From a bacterium (GTDB lineage Bacteria > Actinomycetota > Acidimicrobiia > Spongiisociales > Spongiisociaceae), in contig JAPPHZ010000026.1 in the NCBI GenBank assembly GCA_028820935.1, positions 1 through 64,000 of the forward strand: DNA of 64,000 nt, given 5' to 3'. Positions within the stretch are counted from its first letter, which is position 1; each line of letters opens with the position of its first letter. Shown here one piece after another: positions 55,012-62,543 of this stretch. A program made the position numbers and the translations under genes. Under the pieces are notes generated by a model. The model saw nothing but the letters and a program-made list of their open reading frames with translations, was not told the origin of the DNA and did no database searches.

Positions 55012-55492
55012 GGGAGGCCTGACCCATACCGACGCCCGGGGCCGGGTCAGGATGGTCGACGTGGGGGACAAGGCGGTTACCGACCGTCGGGCCACTGCGG
55101 AAGCCCGGGTGTCCATGTCCGGCGCCACGCTCGACCTGATCTTCGAGGGTGCTCTGCCCAAGGGCGACGCCATCGGCACCGCCCGCCTCGCAGGGATCAT
55201 GGGCGCCAAGAGGACCTCGGACCTCATCCCGCTGTGCCATCCGATCTCGCTGTCCGAGGTGGCGGTAGAGATTGACAGGGTCTCCTCGGCGGCCCGGATC
55301 CGGACGACGGTGCGCAACGCCGACCGTACCGGGGTGGAGATGGAGGCCATGACCGCGGCGGCCGTGGCCGCGCTGACCCTGTTCGACATGATCAAGGGGG
55401 TGGAGCGGGGTGCCCGGATCGAGAGCGTGCGTCTGCTGCACAAGGCAGGTGGACGCTCGGGGGAGTGGTCAGCCCCCGGGCTCGCCGGGTAG
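55004..55492 (+). CDS. moaC: Cyclic pyranopterin monophosphate synthase MoaC
   Basis: The product is about 162 residues from ATG 55004, 8 bp inside moeA. Motifs are RMVDVGDKAVTDRRATAEA near residue 15, KGDAIGTARLAGIMGAKRTSDLIPLCHPI near 50 and GVEMEAMTAAAVAALTLFDM near 110, the standard MoaC core. It carries out the second step of molybdopterin biosynthesis. Its place between moeA and a SepX-like gene is typical of actinobacteria. Confidence 0.95.
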   Translation: MNEGGLTHTDARGRVRMVDVGDKAVTDRRATAEARVSMSGATLDLIFEGALPKGDAIGTARLAGIMGAKRTSDLIPLCHPISLSEVAVEIDRVSSAARIRTTVRNADRTGVEMEAMTAAAVAALTLFDMIKGVERGARIESVRLLHKAGGRSGEWSAPGLAG

Positions 55493-55599
55493 TCCATCCC
55501 GTGCCGCCGGGGCGAACCCGGTTCCTGAAATCCTTGGCTTCGGCCGGGCTCGGGTATAAGCTGCCTTCCGGTTAGCGGATCCGGGAGACGGCCTCGGAT

Positions 55600-56070
55600 A
55601 TGCCTTGGGCTCTATTTCTAGCAGTCGCGGCTGTTTGGGCGATGTTCCTCATCCCGCGATGGTGGGCTGATCGTGCCAGCCAGAGTCCCAGTTCGGTCCG
55701 CCCGGACTTCAGACCCCTCCAGCGATCGAACTCCGAAGCCGGGTTCGGCCGATTGGTGGGGCGGGTTCTGGCCCCGTCGAGCGAGGAAGGCAACACCGGT
55801 TCCCATCGGGAAGCCGTGCTGACCCGCCGGCGCCGGGCGGCGGCGGTTCTCTTCGGCGCTGCCGTAGCCAGCCTCGCCGGCTGGTTCGTTCTCAATAGTC
55901 TGTGGATGCTCCTGATACACGCCATCGTGGATGCGGTATTTGTCTGGTACATCATGATGCTGCGCCGGATACGGGCATTTCGCGAAGATGTCAACGCTCT
56001 GTTCGCCGACCACGACTACGTTGCTCCCACCCGCGACCACTCGGCGATAAAGGTCGTGCAGCGCCGCTAG
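55600..56070 (+). CDS. Small membrane protein, candidate SepX/GlpR-like actinobacterial divisome factor
   Basis: The 156-residue protein has an N-terminal membrane segment (WALFLAVAAVWAMFLIPRWW), a long hydrophilic stretch (about 25-75), then two more hydrophobic segments (about 80-118). In actinobacteria a transmembrane protein of this layout, SepX/GlpR, lies just downstream of galU-moeA and interacts with division and growth proteins. I base the call on layout and synteny only, not on a sequence comparison. Confidence 0.5.
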   Translation: MPWALFLAVAAVWAMFLIPRWWADRASQSPSSVRPDFRPLQRSNSEAGFGRLVGRVLAPSSEEGNTGSHREAVLTRRRRAAAVLFGAAVASLAGWFVLNSLWMLLIHAIVDAVFVWYIMMLRRIRAFREDVNALFADHDYVAPTRDHSAIKVVQRR

Positions 56071-56140
56071 TGGCGTCTGGGGAAGGTCGATGGCCGCCGG
56101 AACACACCAACCCGTTTCTCGGGTAGACGACTAGATCCTG

Positions 56141-56779
56141 GTGAGCAAGCCGGACCTTTCCTCCATCGAGAAGGCGGCGCGAGCCGAGTTGGATCCCAAG
56201 TTCACGGCCCGGGAGGTGGCCATCTCCAACGGGCGGCGGGTCATCCGGTTCTCCGCCAAGGCGATCCGCGCCGGTCATCGGGGTGAGTTGGACGAAGCCG
56301 GAGTGATGCTGGCCGAGGCCGGCGAGTTGCTTGCCGAATCGACCGCCGCCATCGCAGATCATCCCGACATCAAGATCGGGATCCTCAACGACGCGGCCAA
56401 GGAGTACGCGGAGGCCCGTCTGTTCCTGGCCATGGCCCGGGGGGACGAACTTCCGGCGGCCTCGGAGCTGGGAACGCGGATGGGGCCCTATCTCAACGGC
56501 CTCGGTGAAGTCGTGGGTGAGTTGAGGCGCAGGCTCCTCGATCGACTGAGAGGGGACGACTTCGCCGAGGCGGAGCGGTTGCTGGAGATCATGGACGAGG
56601 TGGTGGACCTGCTGGCCTCGCTCGACTATCCCGACGGCATGACCGGCGGCCTGCGCCGTACTACCGACGTGGCCCGCAGCCTTACCGAACGGAGCCGGGC
56701 CGATCTGACCTCGGCCCTGGTCGCCGACCGCTTGCGCCAGGACATGGCCGCCTTCCGCGCCCGGCGAGAGTCCGATTGA
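56141..56779 (+). CDS. Translin-family protein
   Basis: The 212-residue all-helical protein has the C-terminal block LLASLDYPDGMTGGLRRTTDV followed by ARSLTERSRADL, which matches the translin/TRAX core (LxYPD, then the R-x-K/T-x-D-V-A-R helix). The middle (DAAKEYAEARLFLAMARG, YLNGLGEVVGELRRRLLDRL) fits the same helical bundle. Translins bind single-stranded nucleic acids, and TRAX subunits carry RNase activity; they are known from eukaryotes and archaea and rarely from bacteria. The function here is unknown. Confidence 0.7.
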   Translation: MSKPDLSSIEKAARAELDPKFTAREVAISNGRRVIRFSAKAIRAGHRGELDEAGVMLAEAGELLAESTAAIADHPDIKIGILNDAAKEYAEARLFLAMARGDELPAASELGTRMGPYLNGLGEVVGELRRRLLDRLRGDDFAEAERLLEIMDEVVDLLASLDYPDGMTGGLRRTTDVARSLTERSRADLTSALVADRLRQDMAAFRARRESD

Positions 56780-56837
56780 GCCCCTTTCCCGGTGGCGTTT
56801 CCCCGCCGGTAAGGCGGGTAGAATGGAGGCTCCTTCG

Positions 56838-56911
56838 GGGGCTGTAGCTCAGTTCGGCAGAGCACCTCGTTCGCAACGAGGGGGTCAGGGGTTCAAATCC
56901 CCTCAGCTCCA
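56838..56911 (+). tRNA. tRNA-Ala (anticodon CGC)
   Basis: The cloverleaf folds by hand: acceptor GGGGCTG with CAGCTCC, D-arm GCTC/GAGC, anticodon stem CCTCG/CGAGG with loop TTCGCAA (anticodon CGC, reading GCG alanine codons), T-arm AGGGG/CCCCT with TTCAAAT loop, discriminator A. No genomic CCA (the sequence continues CCG). An integrase gene starts 200 bp downstream, so its 3' end is the probable attachment site. Confidence 0.93.
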
Positions 56912-57020
56912 CCGTAAGACTCCAGGAGATACCAGAAAGACCCCTGACCAGGTGTTTCACAGTCCCGAGCCTTCCAAGCGGCCCTCACGGTCCTAGCGGA
57001 TTTGGTGGCTATCCCGCTCA

Positions 57021-57086
57021 AAAGTGACACTTGGAGTGACACTGACTAGAGTTGTCATGACCGGATCGCGGCCTCGGTGTCACTTT
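57021..57086. promoter_or_regulatory. Repeated sites upstream of the integrase gene
   Basis: AAAGTGACAC (57021-57030) is mirrored exactly by GTGTCACTTT (57077-57086), with a third partial copy AGTGACAC at 57035-57042 in the direct orientation. They lie between the tRNA end and the integrase start. Integrase arm-type binding sites or an operator for the AlpA-like protein both fit. Confidence 0.5.
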
Positions 57087-57114
57087 CCGGCAACGGCTAA
57101 AAGGGAAAGGCAAC

Positions 57115-58275
57115 ATGACCACCAGGTCGAGGAAAGGCGCTCCGCTCACTGCCGCGTTCGTGAAGGCGGTCCAGCGGCCGGGAGCATACGGTGACGGCTA
57201 CGGCGGGGGCGGGCTGGTACTCCGGGTGAAGCGGTCGAAGTACGGGCTGATCTCGAAGAATTGGGTTCAGCGAGTTCGTATCGGAGGGGTGGCTACCAAT
57301 ATCGGGATCGGAAGCTACCCGGCCACCAGTTTGCGGGAAGCTCGGGTGGCTGTCGAGCGCAACAATGGCGAGATCAAGGCGGGGCGTGATCCGCGATCCG
57401 CGAGCGGTGTAACTCTTGCGGAGGTCACCGAGGCCGTGATCGCCTTGCATCGTCCGACTTGGCGTAACGGTAAGACCGAGAGGCAATGGCGGTCCGCGTT
57501 CACAACTCATGTCTACCCACAGCTTGGGGATAGGGCTGTGGGGGTGATCACGACCGGTGATCTGGTGCGGGTGGTCGGGCCTCTGGTTCATTCCAAGCCG
57601 GCCACCTCTGATCTTCTGAGGATGCGGCTGGGCATGGTGTTCGAGTGGGCGAAGGCCGAGGGGCTGAGGGCTGATAATCCGGCCGGATCGGCGTTGGCGG
57701 CGGTACTTCCTCGACCCAAGGCGCGCACCACTCATCACCGAGCACTCCCGCACCGGGAACTGGCCGCGGCGCTTGCCAAGGTTGAGGCATCGAGGGCGGC
57801 GGTGGCTACCAAGCTGGCAGCTCGGTTCTTGGCTCTGACGGCTACAAGAACGTCCGAGGTCCGGTTGGCGGCGTGGTCGGAGATCGAGGGCGATACGTGG
57901 ACGATTCCCGGCGAGCGGATGAAGTCAGGCCGCGAGCATCGGGTACCGCTCTCTGAGGCCGCGCTGGACGTGCTGGCAGAGGCTCGAGAGCGGTGGGGCG
58001 GTAGCGGCCTTGTGTTCGTGGGACGTGGTGGGCAACCTCTCGGTCACGCCAGCATTGGGACGCTGTTCAGTCGCCTTGAGTTGGGTACCTCTCCGCACGG
58101 GATGAGGTCGAGCTTCCGTAACTGGTGCTCGGAGACCGGGGTGGATCGACAGGTGGCTGAGCGGGCGCTTGCTCATCAGGTCAGGAGCGCTACCGAGGCG
58201 GCATATAACCGCACTGACCTGTTCGAGCGGCGGCGCGAGGTCATGGAACGCTGGGGCGAGTACCTGGCTGGCTGA
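57115..58275 (+). CDS. Tyrosine integrase of the tRNA-Ala element
   Basis: The 386-residue tyrosine recombinase has an N-terminal arm-binding domain (about 1-95, with GGLVLRVKRS and IGIGSYPATSLREARV), a core-binding SAM-like domain (about 98-190) and a catalytic domain with R245 (TATRTSE), H328 and R331 (HGMRSSF), H354 and the nucleophile Y364. All five residues are present, so it should be active. It lies 200 bp past tRNA-Ala, the usual distance for tRNA-targeted elements. Confidence 0.94.
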   Translation: MTTRSRKGAPLTAAFVKAVQRPGAYGDGYGGGGLVLRVKRSKYGLISKNWVQRVRIGGVATNIGIGSYPATSLREARVAVERNNGEIKAGRDPRSASGVTLAEVTEAVIALHRPTWRNGKTERQWRSAFTTHVYPQLGDRAVGVITTGDLVRVVGPLVHSKPATSDLLRMRLGMVFEWAKAEGLRADNPAGSALAAVLPRPKARTTHHRALPHRELAAALAKVEASRAAVATKLAARFLALTATRTSEVRLAAWSEIEGDTWTIPGERMKSGREHRVPLSEAALDVLAEARERWGGSGLVFVGRGGQPLGHASIGTLFSRLELGTSPHGMRSSFRNWCSETGVDRQVAERALAHQVRSATEAAYNRTDLFERRREVMERWGEYLAG

Positions 58276-58297
58276 GCGGACTCTACGGACCACAAGG

Positions 58298-58326
58298 GAA
58301 TCCCCGGGCCAATTGCCCGGGGATTC
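58298..58326 (+). terminator. Hairpin terminator after the integrase gene
   Basis: GAATCCCCGGGC (58298-58309) pairs perfectly with GCCCGGGGATTC (58315-58326) around a CAATT loop, 22 bp after the integrase stop. The tail TCCGTCTC is only weakly T-rich. It should separate integrase transcription from the downstream genes. Confidence 0.75.
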
Positions 58327-58357
58327 TCCGTCTCAGGGGTGTATAGGTAGGTAGGCA

Positions 58358-58591
58358 GTGGAAAGGACGCTGAGAATGAGCCGAGAGTCGCTGAGGCAGG
58401 TGGAGGCCAAAGTCAAAGCCGGAGACGACAGGAAGGTCGCCATGCTGTATGTTGCAATCGACTGCGCGGCGGCCGGTGGAGATCGTCTGCGGCGTGCCGA
58501 GGTTGATACCGAGTGGGCGCAGCGCTACCTGAAGGAAGCGGAGCGCCAGCTTCGAGATGCGCTTGATCTGGTGTCCAGGTTGTGCCGGTGA
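58358..58591 (+). CDS. Small helical protein of the element, unknown function
   Basis: The 77-residue protein starts at GTG 58358, or ATG 58376 (MSRESLRQVEAKVKAG). It is charged and helical (EWAQRYLKEAERQLRDALDLV). It overlaps the AlpA-like gene by 10 bp, so the two are probably co-translated. No family recognised. Confidence 0.5.
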   Translation: MERTLRMSRESLRQVEAKVKAGDDRKVAMLYVAIDCAAAGGDRLRRAEVDTEWAQRYLKEAERQLRDALDLVSRLCR

Positions 58592-58776
58592 AGCGGATAC
58601 TGCGGATGGCTGATCTGGTCGAGATGCTGGGTATACCCAAGACCAGCCTACGGCGGCTGGTCGATGCGGGTTCGTTCCCCCAGCCGGTGAGGCTGGGGCC
58701 GCGGTTGATCGGGTGGCGGGCCTCCGAGGTCGAGGAATGGTTGGAGTCTCGGGAGCGGGTAGCGGTGCGGCCATGA
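58582..58776 (+). CDS. AlpA/excisionase-type HTH protein
   Basis: The 64-residue protein has KRILRMADLVEMLGIPKTSLRRLVDAGSFPQPVRLG followed by IGWRASEVEEWLESRE. This is the MerR-like winged helix of AlpA and phage excisionases, common in P4-like elements and phage-inducible islands. It could act as an excision directionality factor or transcription activator for the element. Confidence 0.85.
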   Translation: MPVKRILRMADLVEMLGIPKTSLRRLVDAGSFPQPVRLGPRLIGWRASEVEEWLESRERVAVRP

Positions 58777-59018
58777 TTCGACAGGATCGGCAGGTATCGG
58801 CACCCAGGGCGCTCGCTACGGCTCCGGATGCGTGCGGATTGCCTCCGAGGTCGGAAGGTGGGTGCGGGGGATGCCTCCCAGGTCGGAAGCGGTGGCTACG
58901 GGGCTCTGAGAGGCCGTTCCGCCTTCGAGCTACTATGACATGGTTGTCATGGCATGGTTCGGCTGGGTGAAGTCTTGGTCGGGTTGTGGCAAGGCACGTT
59001 GTGGCAAGGCGCAAGGGA

Positions 59019-59048
59019 GTGAGCCGGATTCTTCGGAGTCCGGCTCAC
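59019..59048. terminator. Stem-loop, 10-bp stem
   Basis: GTGAGCCGGA (59019-59028) pairs with TCCGGCTCAC (59039-59048) around a 10-base loop. It may be a terminator or RNA structure; the T-tract is weak. Confidence 0.5.
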
Positions 59049-59083
59049 TTCGCGCCAAGAAGTTTCGAGGTCTCGGGTGTATA

Positions 59084-59108
59084 GTTAGGGTGAGGTTGTC
59101 CCCCTAAC
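59084..59108. repeat. Inverted repeat GTTAGGG/CCCTAAC
   Basis: The 7-bp arms at 59084-59090 and 59102-59108 have an 11-base loop. This lies between two stronger hairpins; function unknown. Confidence 0.4.
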
Positions 59109-59133
59109 AATCTCGGAGCGGCCTAGGAAGTTA

Positions 59134-59161
59134 GAACCCCCGGTCACACTGCCGGGGGTTC
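59134..59161. terminator. Stem-loop GAACCCCCGG/CCGGGGGTTC
   Basis: A perfect 10-bp stem (59134-59143 with 59152-59161) with an 8-base loop, followed by TCCGCGTC. It is a good candidate rho-independent terminator for a short transcript from the tract. Confidence 0.6.
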
Positions 59162-59396
59162 TCCGCGTCCCGTGCTATGGTCTTGTCCGGGTGTCGGGAG
59201 TAGTGCCCCGGCAGGCAGACTTAGGGGACCTGCCCAGGCGATTGAGAAGTCTTCTCAGGAGCCTCCTTCTACCTCAGGCCGAGAGGGCTTGCATAGGGTC
59301 AGCCTATGCTCAAACCGACGGCTCACGGGGTAGGGGGGCAGGCTCTTGAGGAACGAGAGAGCCTGCAGCACTGGCCCGGGCTTATGGAGAATCGAT

Positions 59397-59572
59397 CAAT
59401 TCCCCAGTTCTATCCTGATTCTCAGGATAGGCAGAACAGGGGGGATCAAGGGGCCCGAGGATCAAACGCCGGAACTGGCGGAGAAACTGAGGGCAATTCC
59501 CCAGTTCTATCCTGAGGATGAATCGCACCTAATACCGATTCGAGAATCGCTATAACCTGCGTTCTATCCGGA
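59397..59572. repeat. Exact 22-bp direct repeats with a hairpin and a third partial copy
   Basis: A 22-bp sequence, CAATTCCCCAGTTC then TATCCTGA, occurs at 59397-59418 and exactly again at 59494-59515 (97-bp period). A third, shorter copy GTTCTATCCGGA is at 59561-59572. The first copy leads into a perfect 9-bp stem-loop (59410-59430: CTATCCTGA, TTC loop, TCAGGATAG). Both full copies encode IPQFYP, but in different frames, which argues for DNA or RNA function. Confidence 0.6.
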
Positions 59573-59600
59573 ACCGCACCGGCACTAGTCTTGATCCCGA

Positions 59601-60086
59601 ATGGATGAAGACCTGAGCCTGAGTGATCAGATAGCCGAGGTCGTCCGCAACATCAAGGCTATCGAGGCGGCTTTGGACAGGCGCGCCAAGGCCCTGGAGT
59701 TGGCCGAGCGCGAGCTCGAAGAACGCGAGAACGACTTGATCACGACTACTCGCGGCTTGGAGCGGTGGATGGCTCAGGCGATCAAGCGCAAGAACCCCTG
59801 CCCGGATTGTGGAGAGGTCGGCGGCCAGCGCATCAACGACAGGTGCAAGCGGTGTTATCAGCGCAGCTACGCCGCGAAGAAACGCGCCGAGAAAAAGAAA
59901 AAGCCCAAGACGGAACCTGTCAAGAAAAAGCCCAAGACGACACCGCAAGCTCAGAACGGCCGGAGCCAGAACCTACCTAGTCCGCGGGAGCGGGAGCGGT
60001 TGGCTGCTATGCGTACCCGTGAGCTAATAGCGGCGGGTAAAGACCGGGGGACTCGGCGGGCCGAGGGCATGGTGGACAATCGTTAG
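59601..60086 (+). CDS. Coiled-coil and zinc-ribbon protein of the element
   Basis: The 161-residue protein has an N-terminal coiled coil (about 10-55: VRNIKAIEAALDRRAKALELAERELEERE split across heptads), then a zinc ribbon with CPDCGEVGG near residue 73 and CKRCYQRSY near 90, then a Lys-rich basic tail (AEKKKKPKTEPVKKKPKT). This looks like a nucleic-acid-binding protein. It could be a regulator or small-terminase-like factor; nothing decides this. Confidence 0.65.
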   Translation: MDEDLSLSDQIAEVVRNIKAIEAALDRRAKALELAERELEERENDLITTTRGLERWMAQAIKRKNPCPDCGEVGGQRINDRCKRCYQRSYAAKKRAEKKKKPKTEPVKKKPKTTPQAQNGRSQNLPSPRERERLAAMRTRELIAAGKDRGTRRAEGMVDNR

Positions 60087-60373
60087 TCTGGTGGGTGTTG
60101 GTCAAGGGAGCGGCACTACATGAGCAGTTGATGCCTGGGTAGGTACTGATGCCGAGGCGCTTAGGTGCCGCTCTGCTTGCGGTCGGTGGTAAAGTGGTGG
60201 TGCGTACCTGTCTAGGCACATTCAGATACGCCTCCAGCCTGGCCGGATGATTCGTGATTGAACTCCTCGGCTCATCCGGCCCGGCCTCCTGTTTTTCTGC
60301 GCAATAAGTTGTGTTATTTCAATTATTAACCGGCGGCTATTCTGGTGGCTACATGGAGAGGGAGGCGGGGTCA
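60087..60373. other. Gap before the small acidic protein gene
   Basis: This stretch holds one terminator (60241-60296) and an AT-rich segment (about 60295-60335, GTTATTTCAATTATTAAC), which is notably less GC-rich than the surroundings and likely carries the promoter for the downstream genes. Confidence 0.4.
60241..60296 (+). terminator. Hairpin followed by a T-run
   Basis: GGCCGGATGA (60241-60250) pairs with TCATCCGGCC (60272-60281) around a 21-base loop; CGGCCTCCTGTTTTT follows. A terminator is likely, given the T-run at 60292-60296. Confidence 0.6.
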
Positions 60374-60586
60374 ATGGGTAAGTTCGAGGTGTTGGACGGT
60401 GGCGGCGATAGCCCGCCCGAGCCAGAAGCGGCCGAGTTCGTGATGGATGGCGATTGCCTTGTGGGTGTGCTGATCCCCCATGATGAAGCCGGTTGGATGG
60501 TGCTTGCTCCTGTCGGCCATAGTCTTGGCAAGGGAGAGGGCCGGGCTCGGCTCACCGAGTTGCGGAAGCGTTTTCTGGCCGGGTGA
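60374..60586 (+). CDS. Small acidic protein of the element, unknown function
   Basis: The product is about 70 residues from ATG 60374, preceded by GGAGGCGGGG at a good distance; ATG 60353 would add seven residues. The sequence has FEVLDGGGDSPPEPEAAEFVMDG, then LVGVLIPHDEAGWMVLAPVGH. No family recognised. It lies 70 bp before the terminase gene. Confidence 0.55.
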   Translation: MGKFEVLDGGGDSPPEPEAAEFVMDGDCLVGVLIPHDEAGWMVLAPVGHSLGKGEGRARLTELRKRFLAG

Positions 60587-60656
60587 TGATGGCACCGGCG
60601 GAAGGCAAAATCTAGGGGGGAGTCGTGTGGGGGAGTGACGGACTCCATGAAGGGCG

Positions 60657-62144
60657 ATGACGTTACGGCGTGAGCTTCTGTCATATCTTGGCGGCCTGGC
60701 GGTCTCTCAGGGCCGGTTCACGGGTGAGCCTCTCCAGGTCTTCCCGTGGGAGCGGCGCTTCGTGGGTGGTCTGTTGCGGCCGGGCGTTTTGTCGGCGGCG
60801 CTGACGGTGGCGAGAGGCAACGGCAAGACAACGATTCTCTCCGGCATTGCCTCGGCTACGTTGGACGGCCCGCTAGTGGTGCCGAGAGGCGAGACGGTCA
60901 TTGTTGCTTCCAGCTTCGAGCAGGCCCGGATCGCGTTCGAGCACGTCTTGGCCTTCATGGGTGATCAGCTCCGGGACAAGCGGCGGTGGAAGGTGTGGGA
61001 CACCGCCCAGCAGGCTCGGATCGAAGACCGCCGGACGGGTGCGCGGGTGCGGTGTATCGGGTCCGATCCGCGCCGGGCTCACGGCCTCGCTCCGACTCTG
61101 GTTCTGGCCGACGAACCCGCCCAGTGGCCTCCCGCGACGGGCGAGCGGATGGTGGCGGCTCTCCGCACCGCGGCGGGCAAGCAACCGCTATCGAGGTTCG
61201 TGGCGCTTGGCACCAAGCCGGACGATCCCGAGCACTGGTTCGCCCGGTTCCTAGATGGTGGGGCCGATTACGTCCAGGTGCATGCCGCCCGCAGAACAGA
61301 CCCACCCGGCTGGAAGCGGACGTGGCAGAAGGCCAATCCGAGCCTGCGTTACCTCCCAGACCTGGAGGCGGCGATACGGGCCGAGTACCGGGCGGCGCTT
61401 CGCGATCCGGCGCTCATGGCGAGCTTCGAGGCGTTGCGCTTGAACTGGGGAACGCCGGACACCGCCGCCGAGGTGCTGGTGAGTGCCGACCTATGGCGCC
61501 AGATCGAGGGAGACGCCGAGATGGCGGGCCCGTGTGTGTGGGGCGTTGACCTGGGCTCCTCCGAGGCTCAGTCGGCGGTTGCGGCGTACTGGCCGCGCAC
61601 CGGGGCGCTGGCGGTGGTAGCGGCCTTCCCGACTGTCCCGAGCCTGGAGGAGAGAGGGCGGCGTGACGGCGTGGGCGGTCTCTACCGCCAGTGCTGGCGG
61701 GAAGGTACGTTGCTGACCTTGGGGCGGCAGAGCTCCGACGTGGGGGCCCTGGTGGCTGAGGCCCTGCGGCGCTTCGGTCGGCCTCGGGTGGTGGTGGCGG
61801 ATCGGTGGCGGCGTGTTCAGCTCCTGGAGGCGTTGGAAGATGCCAAGGTACCGCGGGCCGAGGTGGTTACTCGCGGGATGGGCTTCAAGGACGGCGGGGA
61901 AGACGTCTCCCGGTTCGTGAGGGCCTGCGCTGACGGTCAGGTGGTGCCGTCACGGTCGCTTCTGATGCGGTCTGCCCTGTCGGTTGCCCGTACCCAGACG
62001 GATGCGGCGGGGAACCGGAAGATGACCAAGGCCAAGCGGCGGGCCCGTGACGATTGCGCGGTGGCGGCGGTGCTGGCGGTGGCAGAAGGGCGGCGGCGTG
62101 CGGCGGTGGCAGAGCCGCGGCCTCTGAGGTCGGCCGTTGTCTAG
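60657..62144 (+). CDS. Phage terminase large subunit
   Basis: The 495-residue protein has an ATPase domain with a Walker A-like ARGNGKTT (residues 52-59), Walker B LVLADE (148-153) and ALGTKPDDPEHWF as the coupling segment. The nuclease domain has acidic residues at VWGVDLGSSEAQSAVAAYW near 290, VVVADRWRR near 380 and DDCAVAAVLAVAEG near the end. It packages DNA through a portal. No small subunit is recognised upstream. The HNH gene overlaps its end. Confidence 0.88.
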   Translation: MTLRRELLSYLGGLAVSQGRFTGEPLQVFPWERRFVGGLLRPGVLSAALTVARGNGKTTILSGIASATLDGPLVVPRGETVIVASSFEQARIAFEHVLAFMGDQLRDKRRWKVWDTAQQARIEDRRTGARVRCIGSDPRRAHGLAPTLVLADEPAQWPPATGERMVAALRTAAGKQPLSRFVALGTKPDDPEHWFARFLDGGADYVQVHAARRTDPPGWKRTWQKANPSLRYLPDLEAAIRAEYRAALRDPALMASFEALRLNWGTPDTAAEVLVSADLWRQIEGDAEMAGPCVWGVDLGSSEAQSAVAAYWPRTGALAVVAAFPTVPSLEERGRRDGVGGLYRQCWREGTLLTLGRQSSDVGALVAEALRRFGRPRVVVADRWRRVQLLEALEDAKVPRAEVVTRGMGFKDGGEDVSRFVRACADGQVVPSRSLLMRSALSVARTQTDAAGNRKMTKAKRRARDDCAVAAVLAVAEGRRRAAVAEPRPLRSAVV

Positions 62145-62427
62145 GTCGCCGTCCGGGAGGTTGACCAAGACCCGGAGATGGCGGCGGTTGCGGCGCTTGG
62201 TGCTGGGTGAGGCCGGTTGGCGGTGTGAGGCGTGCGGGCGGTGGGCGAACGAAGTTGACCATATCCAACCCATCGGGGCCGGTGGCGAGCGGTGGGAGCG
62301 GGATAACCTTCAGGCGCTTTGCCGGTCGTGTCACATCGAAAAGACCCGAAAAGAGAACCGCAAAGCGTTATCCGCAGAGGCCGAAGCGTGGCGCGAGCTC
62401 GTGTCAGAACTCATGCCGAAAAAATAA
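62137..62427 (+). CDS. HNH endonuclease of the element
   Basis: The 96-residue HNH protein has C-x2-C (CEACGRWANEVDHIQPIGAG), the conserved N in ERWERDNLQALCRSCHIEKTR and a second CxxC. Small HNH proteins next to terminases support DNA cutting at cos ends. The start is TTG 62137 (8 bp inside the terminase gene) or a later alternative. Confidence 0.9.
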   Translation: MSRSPSGRLTKTRRWRRLRRLVLGEAGWRCEACGRWANEVDHIQPIGAGGERWERDNLQALCRSCHIEKTRKENRKALSAEAEAWRELVSELMPKK

Positions 62428-62543
62428 GGCCACAATTACTTACATTCTGTCATCATTTAAGAACGGACAAATAGGAGAAACTCATGATATCTTCTGTCGA
62501 TCAACTATGATCGGGTTGGATATATGACGGGAGGGAGTGGATT

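Larger units (their letters stand above)
58777..59600. other. 824-bp hairpin-rich tract without a convincing gene
   Basis: Several stem-loops follow one another: 59019-59048, 59084-59108, 59134-59161, GAGAAGTCTTCTC near 59246, GCATAGG...CCTATGC near 59290-59310, and 59410-59430. There are also tandem GTTGTGGCAAGGC copies (16 bp apart, near 58983) and paired AGGTCGGAAG motifs near 58850. A frame at 58773-58970 begins with an ATGA overlap, and one at 59346-59555 (TTG start) ends plausibly (IPQFYPEDESHLIPIRESL); both are unconvincing. It may hold small RNAs, a replication origin or a packaging site. Confidence 0.45.

Noticed and set aside
56141-56779. Tail or regulatory gene of the integrated element
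   Set aside because: It lies before tRNA-Ala, on the chromosomal side of the likely attachment site, so it is not part of the element.
58773-58970. 65-codon frame that starts with an ATGA overlap after the AlpA-like gene
   Set aside because: The junction is tempting, but the protein has no folding character and covers repeated DNA motifs.
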